Assembly: GCF_900187975.1 (NCBI RefSeq)
Contig: NZ_FZPC01000006.1
Location: 62,001-126,000 of the forward strand
Source: Pseudomonas delhiensis
GTDB taxonomy: Bacteria; Pseudomonadota; Gammaproteobacteria; Pseudomonadales; Pseudomonadaceae
Direction of reading: 5' to 3'
DNA length: 64,000 bases
In this document: positions 16,502 to 25,413 of the stretch, in pieces
Numbering within the stretch: the stretch's first letter is position 1
Layout of the letters: each line of letters begins with the position of its first letter
Notes under the pieces: generated by a model
Told to the model about the DNA's origin: nothing
Seen by the model: only the letters and a program-made list of their open reading frames with translations
Databases searched by the model: none
Made by a program: the position numbers and the translations under genes

Positions 16502-18511
16502 TCAGCGCTTGAGCAGCGCGCGGATGTCCGCCAGGGCGGCGTTGCCCTTGGCCGCCTTCACTTCCTGGGGCGCGTCCTCCTGACCTTCCCAGACCAGGTC
16601 CTCCGGCGGCAGCTCGTCGAGGAAGCGGCTCGGCGAGCAGTCGATGATCTCGCCGTACTGCTTGCGCTTGGCGGCGAAGGTCATGGCCAGGTTCTTCTTC
16701 GCCCGGGTGATGCCGACGTAGGCCAGGCGCCGCTCTTCCTCGATGCTGTCGGCCTCGATGCTGGAGCGGTGGGGGAGGATCTCCTCCTCCACGCCGAGGA
16801 TGAACACGTAGGGGAATTCCAGGCCCTTGGACGCGTGCAGGGTCATCATCTGCACGCCGTCGGCGCCTTCCTCTTCCTCCTGCTGGCGTTCGAGCATGTC
16901 GCGCAGGACCAGCTTGGCGATGGCCTGCTCGATGGTCATGTCGCCGTCCTCGTCGCGCTCCAGGGTGTTCTTCAGCGCCTCGATGAGGAACCAGACGTTG
17001 CCCATGCGGAAGTCGGCGACCTTGTCGCTGGAGGCGTTCTGCCGCAGCCAGTTCTCGTAGTCGATGTCCATCACCATGCTGCGCAGCGCGCCGATCGGGT
17101 CGGAGCCGGCGCACTGCTCGCGGACCTTGTCGATGAAGCGCTTGAAGCGCTGCAGGCGCTCGACGTAGCGGGCATCCAGGTGCTCGCCCAGGCCCAGCTC
17201 GCCGGTGGCGGCGAACATCGAGCAGCCGCGCTCGGTGGCGTAGTTGCCGAGCTTCTCCAGGGTCGCCGAGCCGATCTCGCGGCGCGGCACGTTGATCACC
17301 CGGAGGAAGGCGTTGTCGTCGTCCGGGTTCACCAGCAGGCGGAAGTAGGACATCAGGTCCTTCACTTCCTGGCGGGCGAAGAAGCTGGTGCCGCCGGACA
17401 GGCGATAGGGAATCTGGTGGTGCTGCAACTTCAGCTCGATCAGCTTGGCCTGGTAGTTGCCCCGGTAGAGGATGGCGAATTCGCTGTAGGGCCGCTCGGT
17501 CTTCAGGTGGATGGTGAGGATCTCCATGGCCACCCGCTCGGCCTCGGCCTCCTCGTTGCGGCAGCGGATCACCCGGATCGGGTCGCCTTCGCCCATCTCG
17601 CTCCACAGCTGCTTCTCGAACACGTGGGGGTTGTTGGCGATGAGCACGTTGGCGCACTTGAGGATGCGGCTGGTGGAGCGGTAGTTCTGCTCCAGCATCA
17701 CCACCTTCAGCGAGGGGAAGTCTTCCTTCAGCTGCATCAGGTTTTCCGGGCGCGCGCCGCGCCAGGCGTAGATCGACTGGTCGTCGTCGCCGACCACGGT
17801 GAAGTGCGCGCGCTGCTGCACCAGCAGCTTCACCAGCAGGTACTGGCTGGCGTTGGTGTCCTGGTATTCGTCCACCAGCATGTAGCGCACGCGGTTGCGC
17901 CACTTGTCGAGGATGTCGGGGTTGTCCTGGAACAGCTTCACCGGCTGCAGGATCAGGTCGTCGAAGTCCACCGCGTTGTACGCGCGCAGGGTGCGCTGGT
18001 AGTGCAGGTAGACCATGGCCGCGGTCTGTTCCTTGGGGTTGCGCGCCTTGGCCAGGGCTTCCTCGGGCAGGATCAGGTCGTTCTTCCAGGTACCGATCAG
18101 GCCCTTGATCTCGTCCAGGCCGTCGTCGCCGGAATACTCCTTCTGCATGATGTCCGTCATCAGCGCCTTCACGTCGCTCTCGTCGAAGATCGAGAAGCCG
18201 GGCTTGTAGCCCAGGGCGGCGTATTCCTTGCGGATGATGTTCAGGCCCAGGTTGTGGAAGGTGGAGACGGTCAGGCCCTTGCCCTCGCCGGGGCGCAGCA
18301 GGGTGCTGACGCGCTCCTTCATCTCGCGCGCGGCCTTGTTGGTGAAGGTGACGGCGACGATGTACTGGGCGCGGATGCCGCACTGCTGGACCAGGTAGGC
18401 GATCTTGCGGGTGATCACGCTGGTCTTGCCGGAGCCGGCGCCGGCCAGCACCAGCAGGGGGCCGCCGACGTAGTTCACGGCCTCTTGCTGCCGGGGGTTG
18501 AGTCGGGACAT
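16502..18511 (-). CDS. rep: ATP-dependent DNA helicase Rep
   Basis: 669-residue superfamily 1A helicase that moves 3' to 5' on single-stranded DNA and clears protein roadblocks ahead of the replication fork. Motif I is AGAGSGKTSVI (about residues 23-33), motif II VDEYQDTN, motif III GDDDQSIYAWRGA, and motif VI YVGITRAKKNL. Length and sequence follow Rep rather than UvrD (about 720 residues). The start ATG at 18511 directly precedes SRLNPRQQEAV, the usual N-terminus. The gene stands alone, with repeats downstream. Confidence 0.95.
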   Translation of the reverse strand: MSRLNPRQQEAVNYVGGPLLVLAGAGSGKTSVITRKIAYLVQQCGIRAQYIVAVTFTNKAAREMKERVSTLLRPGEGKGLTVSTFHNLGLNIIRKEYAALGYKPGFSIFDESDVKALMTDIMQKEYSGDDGLDEIKGLIGTWKNDLILPEEALAKARNPKEQTAAMVYLHYQRTLRAYNAVDFDDLILQPVKLFQDNPDILDKWRNRVRYMLVDEYQDTNASQYLLVKLLVQQRAHFTVVGDDDQSIYAWRGARPENLMQLKEDFPSLKVVMLEQNYRSTSRILKCANVLIANNPHVFEKQLWSEMGEGDPIRVIRCRNEEAEAERVAMEILTIHLKTERPYSEFAILYRGNYQAKLIELKLQHHQIPYRLSGGTSFFARQEVKDLMSYFRLLVNPDDDNAFLRVINVPRREIGSATLEKLGNYATERGCSMFAATGELGLGEHLDARYVERLQRFKRFIDKVREQCAGSDPIGALRSMVMDIDYENWLRQNASSDKVADFRMGNVWFLIEALKNTLERDEDGDMTIEQAIAKLVLRDMLERQQEEEEGADGVQMMTLHASKGLEFPYVFILGVEEEILPHRSSIEADSIEEERRLAYVGITRAKKNLAMTFAAKRKQYGEIIDCSPSRFLDELPPEDLVWEGQEDAPQEVKAAKGNAALADIRALLKR

Positions 18512-18788
18512 GGGTCGGGAAGGGTATCGATGGCGAAGCGGGCGGCCATTCTACCAGCCCCGCCCGGGGCTGCGGAAAAACGGCGATCTGTGACGCCGTC
18601 GCGTTTCGTCGTTTTGGATAAATTCATACTTGTATTAGGCTTGTGGCAGCATTAGTTGAAGAAAACTCTGAAGAGTTTCCTTGGTTCCGCACCGACAGAC
18701 GGCAACGCACGGGCGCTGGAACGCCAATCCGGATGGCCGGGGCATGGGATGGCGCCCGGGGTATTCCTTTTCTTTTCATGGGGGTCGC

Positions 18789-20468
18789 TTGGCTGCGTCG
18801 GTCGAGTCCACGCGCCTGCTCCTGCTGGCCGAAACGCCGCAGTGGGCCCAGCTGCTGCGCGAGCATCTCGCCGCGCTGGGCAATGCCTATTCGCTGATCA
18901 CCGCACCTTCCTGGGAGTCCGCCCGCAGCCTGTTCGACGAGGACGAGGTCGGCCTGGTGCTGGCCACCCCGGGCCGGCTGCCCTCGCGGGAGAACTGCCG
19001 GCTGCCGGTCATCCTGCTGCTGGAGCGCGAGCCGGCGCAGGCGCCGGCCGGCGTGGCCGACTGGCTGACGCCGCCGCAACTGAGCGCCGAGGTGCTGCGC
19101 CGTTCCCTGCGCTACGCCCGCGAGCGCAGCGGCCTGGAGGCCACCCTGCAGCGCCTGGCCGAGCAGGACCCGCTGACCGGCATCGCCAACCGCCAGGGCT
19201 TCCAGACCCTGCTGGCCGCGCAGCTGGACGAGTTCCAGGGCCGCGGCCTGGCCCTCGGCCACCTCGACCTGGACAACTTCCGCCACGTCAACGACGCCCT
19301 CGGCCACCAGGCCGGCGACCGCCTGATCCTGCAGGTGGTGGCGCGCCTGCGCTCGCAGCTGGAGCACGGCGACCGCCTGGCCCGCCTGGGCAGCGACGAG
19401 TTCGCCCTGCTGCTGGACACCCGCCGCGACCCGCGGCGCGCCGAACGCCTGGCCGAGCGCATCGTCGAGGTGCTGGGCGAGCCCTACTGGGTGGAGGGCG
19501 AGAGCCTGCTGCTGGGCTGCAGCCTGGGCCTGGCCCATGCCCGGTCCGGCGACAGCGCCGACGCCCTGATGTGGCACGCGCACATCGCCATGCAGCAGGC
19601 CAAGATGGGCCAGGGCTGCACCTTCCACCTGTTCGACGAACGCATCAACCGCGGCGCGCGCAGCCTGGCCGAGCTGGAGAGCGAGCTGCGCCGGGCCCTG
19701 CGCCGCGACGAACTGGAGCTGCACTACCAGCCGCGCCTGGACCTGGAGAGCGACACCATCGTCGGCCTCGAGGCCCTGGTGCGCTGGCGCCACCCCAGCC
19801 GCGGGCTGCTCACCCCGGGGGACTTCGTGCCCCTGGCCGAGGAGAGCGGGCTGATCGTGCCGCTGGGCTACTGGGTGATCGCCCGCGCCCTGCGCGACAT
19901 GCAGTGGCTGCTCGGGCGCGGCCTGCCGCCGCTGCACATGGCCATCAACCTGTCGTTCCGCCAGTTCCAGGACAGCCAGTTGCTGCCCACGCTGCAACGG
20001 CTGATCGCCGAGCGCGGGGTGGATGCGCGCTGGCTGGAATTCGAACTCACCGAAACCGCCGTGATGCGCCGCAGCGAGCAGGTCCTGCAGACCATGCAGA
20101 CGCTGGGGCAACTGGGGGTGCGCTTCTCCCTGGACGACTTCGGCACCGGTTTCTCCTCCTTCGTCCACCTCAACAGCCTGCCGATCACCCTGCTGAAGAT
20201 CGACAAGAGCTTCGTCGGCGGCATGTCCGAGCGCGCGGAGAACCGCCAACTGGTGCGGGCCATGATCAACCTGGCGCACAACCTCAACCTGGAAGTGGTC
20301 GCCGAGGGCGTGGAAAGCGCCGAACAGCGGCAGCTGCTGCGCCAGTTCGGCTGCGACCAGGTGCAGGGCTACTGGATCAGCCGCCCGCTGCCGCTGGCGG
20401 AGCTGGCGCGCTTCCTGGTGTTCGGCGCCGGGCGCGCGCTCAGGCAGCGGGACCCGGCCGGTAACTGA
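18789..20468 (+). CDS. Degenerate GGDEF-EAL phosphodiesterase (ProE-like)
   Basis: 559-residue cytoplasmic protein. It has an N-terminal receiver-like segment without a clear phosphoacceptor, then a GGDEF domain whose signature is GSDEF (about residues 201-205) and so is probably not a cyclase, then an EAL domain. The EAL core is intact: LEALVRWRHP with Glu near 328, ELTETAVM, and loop-6 residues DDFGTGFSS. It is expected to hydrolyse c-di-GMP. P. aeruginosa has an orthologue here (PA5295, ProE) beside rep and a MATE gene. The start is TTG at 18789 after a GGGGG stretch, chosen for family length; an ATG at 18681 would add 36 residues. The last 29 bases overlap the convergent MATE gene. Confidence 0.88.
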   Translation: MAASVESTRLLLLAETPQWAQLLREHLAALGNAYSLITAPSWESARSLFDEDEVGLVLATPGRLPSRENCRLPVILLLEREPAQAPAGVADWLTPPQLSAEVLRRSLRYARERSGLEATLQRLAEQDPLTGIANRQGFQTLLAAQLDEFQGRGLALGHLDLDNFRHVNDALGHQAGDRLILQVVARLRSQLEHGDRLARLGSDEFALLLDTRRDPRRAERLAERIVEVLGEPYWVEGESLLLGCSLGLAHARSGDSADALMWHAHIAMQQAKMGQGCTFHLFDERINRGARSLAELESELRRALRRDELELHYQPRLDLESDTIVGLEALVRWRHPSRGLLTPGDFVPLAEESGLIVPLGYWVIARALRDMQWLLGRGLPPLHMAINLSFRQFQDSQLLPTLQRLIAERGVDARWLEFELTETAVMRRSEQVLQTMQTLGQLGVRFSLDDFGTGFSSFVHLNSLPITLLKIDKSFVGGMSERAENRQLVRAMINLAHNLNLEVVAEGVESAEQRQLLRQFGCDQVQGYWISRPLPLAELARFLVFGAGRALRQRDPAGN

Positions 20469-21837
20469 GGCCCGGCGCCACGGCCGGGCGCAGCAGGCGC
20501 GCGGTGCGCGCCTCGAAGGCCAGGCACAGGCCCAGCGCGGTGCATGCCAGCCCCGCCGCCAGCCCCCACCAGACGCCGTGCGGGCCCCAGCCGAAGGGGA
20601 AGGCCAGCAGCCAGGCCAGCGGCACGCCCGCCAGCCAGTAGCCGGCCAGGCCCACCAGGAAGGTGGTGCGGGCGTCCTTGAGGCCGCGGATGGCGCCCAT
20701 GGCGATGCTCTGCAGGCCGTCGAACAGCTCGAACCAGGCGGCGATCGCCAGCAGGCCCGCGGCCAGTTGCACCACCGCCTGGTTGGCTGGCTGGTCGAGG
20801 TCCAGGAACAGGCCGATGACCTGGCGCGGCGCCAGCCAGAACAGCAGGGCGAAGGCGAACATGCACAGTGCGCCGAAGCCGATGCCCACCCGTCCGGCGC
20901 GGCGCGCCTCGGGCAGGCGGCCGGCGCCGTAGTGCTGGCCGATGCGGAAGGTCACCGCGTAGGAAATCCCCACCGGCACCATGAAGGCCAGGTACACCGA
21001 CTGGATGGCGATCTGGTGCGCGGCCAGCGCCGTGGTGCCGATGGCGCCCATGCACAGGGTGGCCACGGCGAACATCCCCGACTCCACCGCGTAGGTGCCG
21101 CCGATCGGCAGGCCCAGGCGCAGGGTCTCGGCGACCTGCCCGCGCTGCGGCCGGCCCAGGCCGCGCAACAGCGGGTAGCCGGCGTAGGCCGGGTGCCAGC
21201 GCAGGTACAGCGCGAGGATCAGCGGCAGGGCGTTCATCACGATGGCGGTGACCAGGCCGATGCCGGCCAGGCCCAGGCGCGGCAGGCCGAACCAGCCTTC
21301 GAGGAAGGCGTAGTTCAGGCCCAGGTTGGCCAGCGCGCCGAGCACGCTGATGGCCATCACCGGGCCGGGCCGCTCGATGGCGCAGGTGAAGCCGCGCAGC
21401 ACCATGAAGGCCAGGTAGCCGGGCAGGGCGAAGAGAATGCTGTGCAGAAAACTCATGGTGCCGTGCACCGTCGCCGGCGCCTGGCCGAGCGCCAGCAGCG
21501 GCGCCTCCAGGTTCCACAGCAGGCTGCCGGCCAGCAGCGCCAGGCCCAGGCCGACCCACAGCCCGGCGCGGGTGGCGGCGGCCGCGCCGGCGCTGTCGCG
21601 CGCGCCATGCCGGATCGCCACCAGGTTGCCGGTGGCCGCCACCACGCCGCTGCACACGGTGGAGACGAAAGCGTAGGTGGAGGCGCCCAGGCCACCGGCG
21701 GCCAGGGCCTCGGGGCCGAGCTTGCCCATCATCAGGGTGTCGGTGAAGACCATGGCGACATAGGCCAGTTGGGCGGCGATCAGCGGCCCGGCCAGGCGCA
21801 GGATCGCCCGCAGTTCGGTGTGGTAGGGGGTGTGCAT
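20440..21837 (-). CDS. MATE-family multidrug efflux protein (NorM-like)
   Basis: 465-residue inner-membrane antiporter with about twelve hydrophobic helices in two related halves, typical of the MATE family. Conserved segments are the N-terminal LAGPLIAAQLAYVAMVFTDT and a second-half LGLPIGGTYAVESGMFAVAT. Members expel cationic drugs or dyes using Na+ or H+. I placed the start at the ATG at 21837 (MHTPYHTELRAILRLAG); the longer in-frame ATG at 21951 would add a non-homologous 38-residue head covering a palindrome. Its 3' end overlaps the EAL gene by 29 bases. A LysR gene diverges from it. Confidence 0.88.
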   Translation of the reverse strand: MHTPYHTELRAILRLAGPLIAAQLAYVAMVFTDTLMMGKLGPEALAAGGLGASTYAFVSTVCSGVVAATGNLVAIRHGARDSAGAAAATRAGLWVGLGLALLAGSLLWNLEAPLLALGQAPATVHGTMSFLHSILFALPGYLAFMVLRGFTCAIERPGPVMAISVLGALANLGLNYAFLEGWFGLPRLGLAGIGLVTAIVMNALPLILALYLRWHPAYAGYPLLRGLGRPQRGQVAETLRLGLPIGGTYAVESGMFAVATLCMGAIGTTALAAHQIAIQSVYLAFMVPVGISYAVTFRIGQHYGAGRLPEARRAGRVGIGFGALCMFAFALLFWLAPRQVIGLFLDLDQPANQAVVQLAAGLLAIAAWFELFDGLQSIAMGAIRGLKDARTTFLVGLAGYWLAGVPLAWLLAFPFGWGPHGVWWGLAAGLACTALGLCLAFEARTARLLRPAVAPGLSYRPGPAA

Positions 21838-21948
21838 GGCATGAGTCTGGTTTGGGCTGGACCGCGTCCGGCGCGTCCCGGGTTCGTCGATTGGCCCATT
21901 CTGGTGGGGCGTGGGGCCTTCCCACAAAAGGAAAAAAGCGATGCAATA

Positions 21949-21965
21949 CATGAGTCAGACTCATG
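21949..21965. promoter_or_regulatory. LysR-type operator candidate
   Basis: Perfect palindrome CATGAGTC-A-GACTCATG between the MATE gene and the divergent LysR gene. It contains the T-N11-A spacing typical of LysR binding boxes (T at 21951, A at 21963) and lies 14 bases before the LysR start. Confidence 0.55.
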
Positions 21966-21979
21966 CATGAAGGCCCGCC

Positions 21980-22900
21980 ATGTCCCGCCGCCTGCCACCG
22001 CTCTATGCCCTGCGCGCCTTCGAGGCGGCCGCCCGGCACGCCTCCTTCACCCGCGCCGCCGAGGAGCTGGCCATCACCCAGAGCGCGGTGAGCCGCCACG
22101 TGCGCACCCTGGAGGAACACTTCGACTGCCAGCTGTTCCAGCGCCAGGGCCGCCAGCTGCGCCTGACCGAGCCGGCGCGCCTGCTGCAGCCGGGCCTGCG
22201 CGATGGCTTCGACGCCCTGGAGCGCGCCTGCGCCAGCCTGCACAGCGACGAGGACGTGCTGCGCCTGAAGGCCCCCTCGACCCTGACCATGCGCTGGCTG
22301 CTGCCGCGCCTGAGCATCTTCCGCATGGCCAACAGCGACATCGAGGTGCAGCTGACCAGCGCCTGGATGGACGTCGACGCGGTGGATTTCGCCCGCGAGC
22401 CCTTCGACTGCGCGGTGCTGCTCGGCGATGGGCATTTCCCCGCGGAATGGGAAAGCCGCCTGCTGTTCCCCGAGTGGCTGATCCCGGTCGGCGCCCCGCA
22501 ACTGCTCGACGACGGCCCCTGGGACGTCGAGCGGCTGGCCGCCGCGGAACTGCTGCACCCCACGCCGGATCGCCGCGACTGGCGCCGCTGGCTGCAGCGC
22601 ATGGGGCTGTGCGACCAGGTGTCGCTCAAGGGCGGCCAGGTGTTCGACACCCTGGAGCTGGGCATAGTCGCGGCCACCCGCGGCTACGGCCTATCCATCG
22701 GCGACCTGGTGATGGTCGCCGAGGACGCCGCCGCCGGCCGCCTGGCCCTGCCCTGGCCCAGCGCTGTGGCCAGCGGCGAGAGCTACTACCTGGTGTGGCC
22801 AAAGGCGCGCCGGCAGCAGGAGCGCCTGCGCCGTCTGAGGGACTTTCTTCTCGCCGAAGTCAGTGCAATGCGACTGCCTCAGGTGGAAATTCTGGAGTAG
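21980..22900 (+). CDS. LysR-family transcriptional regulator (GcvA-like)
   Basis: 306-residue regulator. The winged helix-turn-helix is FTRAAEELAITQSAVSRHVR (about residues 27-46), and the co-inducer domain contains SILRLKAPSTLTMRWLLPRL-like sequence and a GYGLSIGDLVMV segment, resembling the GcvA subgroup. Transcribed divergently from the MATE pump across 142 bases that hold a 17-base palindrome. By analogy with other LysR/target pairs it probably controls the pump and itself; the ligand is unknown. Confidence 0.88.
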   Translation: MSRRLPPLYALRAFEAAARHASFTRAAEELAITQSAVSRHVRTLEEHFDCQLFQRQGRQLRLTEPARLLQPGLRDGFDALERACASLHSDEDVLRLKAPSTLTMRWLLPRLSIFRMANSDIEVQLTSAWMDVDAVDFAREPFDCAVLLGDGHFPAEWESRLLFPEWLIPVGAPQLLDDGPWDVERLAAAELLHPTPDRRDWRRWLQRMGLCDQVSLKGGQVFDTLELGIVAATRGYGLSIGDLVMVAEDAAAGRLALPWPSAVASGESYYLVWPKARRQQERLRRLRDFLLAEVSAMRLPQVEILE

Positions 22901-23077
22901 GCCGTAGGACGTTTCCAGGCCCCTGCGGCCGGAATGCGCATGCGACGCCCGACCGCCTGTCTGCCCCTTTTCCCCCTTGCTACGGTCGCGCAGGAGGGGA
23001 AAACGCCCGGCGCCAATGATGGGCCCAAACCCGCATCGCCGCGCCTTCCCCGACATTCGCAACCGGGGGAACATTCG

Positions 23078-24130
23078 ATGAAAACCTGTGGACTACTGTT
23101 CGGCATCCTGTTGCTCGGCGGCCTGGCCAACGATGCCGTGGCCACCACCGAACTCCAGCACTGGCCGGCGCCCGCGGCGAAGCGGCTCGACGCGCTGATC
23201 GCGGCCAACGCCAACAAGGGCGCCTACGCCGTCTTCGACATGGACAACACCAGCTACCGCTACGACGTGGCCGAGGCGCTGCTGCCGTACCTGGAGAACC
23301 ACGGCGTGCTGACGCGGGAGAAACTGGACCCGTCGCTGGCGCTGATTCCCTTCAAGGACCGCAAGGACCATAAGGAAAGCCTGAATAGCTACTACACCCG
23401 CCTGTGCGAGTTCGACCATCGCGTCTGCTACCCCTGGGCCGCCCAGGCGCTTTCCGGCCTGACCCTGCGCGAGCTCAAGGGCCACGTCGACGCCATGATG
23501 GCGAGCGGCAAGCCGGTCAAGAGCGACTACTACGACGGCGACACCCTGCGCAGCGTCGAGGTGCAGCCGCCACAGTTGTTCAGCGGCCAGCAGGAACTGT
23601 TCAACCGGATGATGGAGCACGGCATCGAGGTCTACATCCTCACCGCCTCCCACGAGGAACTGGTGCGCATGGTCGCCAGCGACCCGAAGTACGGCTACAA
23701 CGTGAAGCCGGAGAACGTCATCGGCGTCAGCACCCTGCTCAAGGACCGCAAGACCGGCGCGGTGACCACCGCGCGCCGGCAGATCGCCGAAGGCAAGTAC
23801 GATCCCCAGGCCAACCTGGACCTGGAGTTCACCCCCTACCTGTGGACGCCGGGCACCTGGATGGCCGGCAAGACGGCGGCCATCCAGACCTACATCGACC
23901 CGTGGAAGAAGCCCATCCTGGTGGGCGGCGACTCGCCCAGCAACGACGGCCACATGCTGTTCCACAGCACCGCGGACGACGGCCTGCGCCTGTGGGTGAA
24001 CCGCAAGGCCAGCTACATGGACCAGCTCGACGCCATGATCAAGGCCAACGCCGAGGCCCAGTCCGCCCTCGGCCAGCCGGCCAGCGCCGACAGGAACTGG
24101 CTGGTGGTCACGCCCGAGGAGATTCTCTGA
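23078..24130 (+). CDS. Phosphorylcholine phosphatase paralogue 1
   Basis: 350-residue secreted HAD-superfamily phosphatase of the PchP type. A signal peptide (GLLFGILLLGGLANDAVA) is followed by motif I FDMDNTSYRYD with catalytic Asp54 and Asp56 (precursor numbering). Motif II Thr is in ILTASHEE, and the motif III/IV loop is GGDSPSNDGHM. PchP releases choline and phosphate from phosphorylcholine in the periplasm, after phospholipase C action. The gene is followed 208 bases later by a close paralogue, and the two share long near-identical DNA blocks. This copy is the more diverged from P. aeruginosa PchP as I recall it (Ser for Thr, Asn for Ser and His for Tyr in the loop). The ATG at 23078 was chosen for the signal peptide and the upstream GGGGGA. 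Confidence 0.82.
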   Translation: MKTCGLLFGILLLGGLANDAVATTELQHWPAPAAKRLDALIAANANKGAYAVFDMDNTSYRYDVAEALLPYLENHGVLTREKLDPSLALIPFKDRKDHKESLNSYYTRLCEFDHRVCYPWAAQALSGLTLRELKGHVDAMMASGKPVKSDYYDGDTLRSVEVQPPQLFSGQQELFNRMMEHGIEVYILTASHEELVRMVASDPKYGYNVKPENVIGVSTLLKDRKTGAVTTARRQIAEGKYDPQANLDLEFTPYLWTPGTWMAGKTAAIQTYIDPWKKPILVGGDSPSNDGHMLFHSTADDGLRLWVNRKASYMDQLDAMIKANAEAQSALGQPASADRNWLVVTPEEIL

Positions 24131-24136
24131 GCCACC

Positions 24137-24165
24137 GGCGGGGCGGCCCGTTGCGCCGCCCCGCC
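24137..24165 (+). terminator. GC-rich hairpin between the two phosphatase genes
   Basis: GGCGGGGCGG pairs perfectly with CCGCCCCGCC over 9 bases, 6 bases after the first stop. There is no T-run, so termination is uncertain; the hairpin may stabilise the upstream mRNA end. Confidence 0.5.
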
Positions 24166-24338
24166 GCTTCCAGGCATGCCCTGTCGCTCCTGGCCAAGTC
24201 CTGGCGCGCAGGCAACGCCCGAGGTCGCGTTCATCGCAGGACTGCAACACGGCTTTGCTAGGGTGAAGGCTGGACTAGTCCAGGGAACGGCCCGCGCCGG
24301 GTCTTTCCACCCACAAGACCACCTCGGGGGAAAACCAG

Positions 24339-25391
24339 ATGAAACCCATGCGCACCCTGCTCGCCGCGCTGCTGCTTGGCGGCCTGGCCAGCACCGCCTT
24401 CGCCGCCACCGAACTGGCGCACTGGCCGGCGCCGGCCGCCAAGCAACTGGACGCGCTGATCGCGGCCAACGCCAACAAGGGCGCCTACGCCGTCTTCGAC
24501 ATGGACAACACCAGCTACCGCTACGACCTGGAAGAGTCGCTGCTGCCCTTCCTGGAAATGAAGGGCGTGCTGACCCGCGAGAAGCTCGACCCCTCGCTGA
24601 AGCTGATCCCCTTCAAGGACGTGGGCGGCCACAAGGAAAGCCTGAACAGCTACTACTACCGCCTCTGCGAGGTCGACGACCTGGTCTGCTACCCCTGGGT
24701 CGCCCAGGTGTTCTCCGGCTTCACCCTCAAGGAACTCAAGGGCTACGTCGACGAGCTGATGGCCTACGGCAAGCCGGTTCCCAGCACCTACTACGAGGGC
24801 GACGCGGTCAAGACCATCGAGATCCAGCCGCCCAGAGTCTTCACCGGCCAGCAGGAGCTGTACAACAAGCTGATGGAGAACGGCATCGAGGTCTACGTGA
24901 TGACCGCCGCCCACGAGGAACTGGTGCGCATGGTCGCCAGCGATCCGAAGTACGGCTACAACGTGAAGCCGGAGAACGTCATCGGCGTCACCACCCTGCT
25001 CAAGGACCGCAAGACCGGCGCACTGACCACCGCGCGCAAGCAGATCAGCGAAGGCAAGTACGATCCCAAGGCCAACCTGGACCTGGAGATCACCCCCTAC
25101 CTGTGGACCCCGGCGACCTGGATGGCCGGCAAGCAGGCCGCCATCCTCACCTACATCGACCCGTGGAAGCGCCCCATCCTGGTCGGCGGCGACACCCCCA
25201 GCAGCGACGGCTACATGCTGTTCAACGGCACCGCCGAGAACGGCATCCACCTGTGGATAAACCGCAAGGCCAAGTACATGGACCAGCTCGACGGCATGAT
25301 CAAGAAGAACGCCGAGGCCCAGGCCAGGCTGGGCCAGCCGGTCACCGCGGACAAGAACTGGGTGATAGTGACGCCGGAGCAGATCCAGTAG
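24339..25391 (+). CDS. pchP: Phosphorylcholine phosphatase
   Basis: 350-residue periplasmic HAD phosphatase, the probable orthologue of P. aeruginosa PchP (PA5292). It has signal peptide LLAALLLGGLASTAFA, motif I FDMDNTSYRYD (Asp54, Asp56), motif II Thr in VMTAAHEE, and loop GGDTPSSDGYM. The family loop in P. aeruginosa reads GDTPDSD from memory, so one Asp is Ser here. Function: hydrolysis of phosphorylcholine to choline and phosphate, feeding glycine betaine catabolism. It is a tandem duplicate of the gene at 23078, with its own 200-base upstream region. The betaine-responsive regulator GbdR controls pchP in P. aeruginosa; I did not identify a site here. Confidence 0.88.
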   Translation: MKPMRTLLAALLLGGLASTAFAATELAHWPAPAAKQLDALIAANANKGAYAVFDMDNTSYRYDLEESLLPFLEMKGVLTREKLDPSLKLIPFKDVGGHKESLNSYYYRLCEVDDLVCYPWVAQVFSGFTLKELKGYVDELMAYGKPVPSTYYEGDAVKTIEIQPPRVFTGQQELYNKLMENGIEVYVMTAAHEELVRMVASDPKYGYNVKPENVIGVTTLLKDRKTGALTTARKQISEGKYDPKANLDLEITPYLWTPATWMAGKQAAILTYIDPWKRPILVGGDTPSSDGYMLFNGTAENGIHLWINRKAKYMDQLDGMIKKNAEAQARLGQPVTADKNWVIVTPEQIQ

Positions 25392-25413
25392 CGTGGGTTC
25401 GGCCGGCCCCGGC

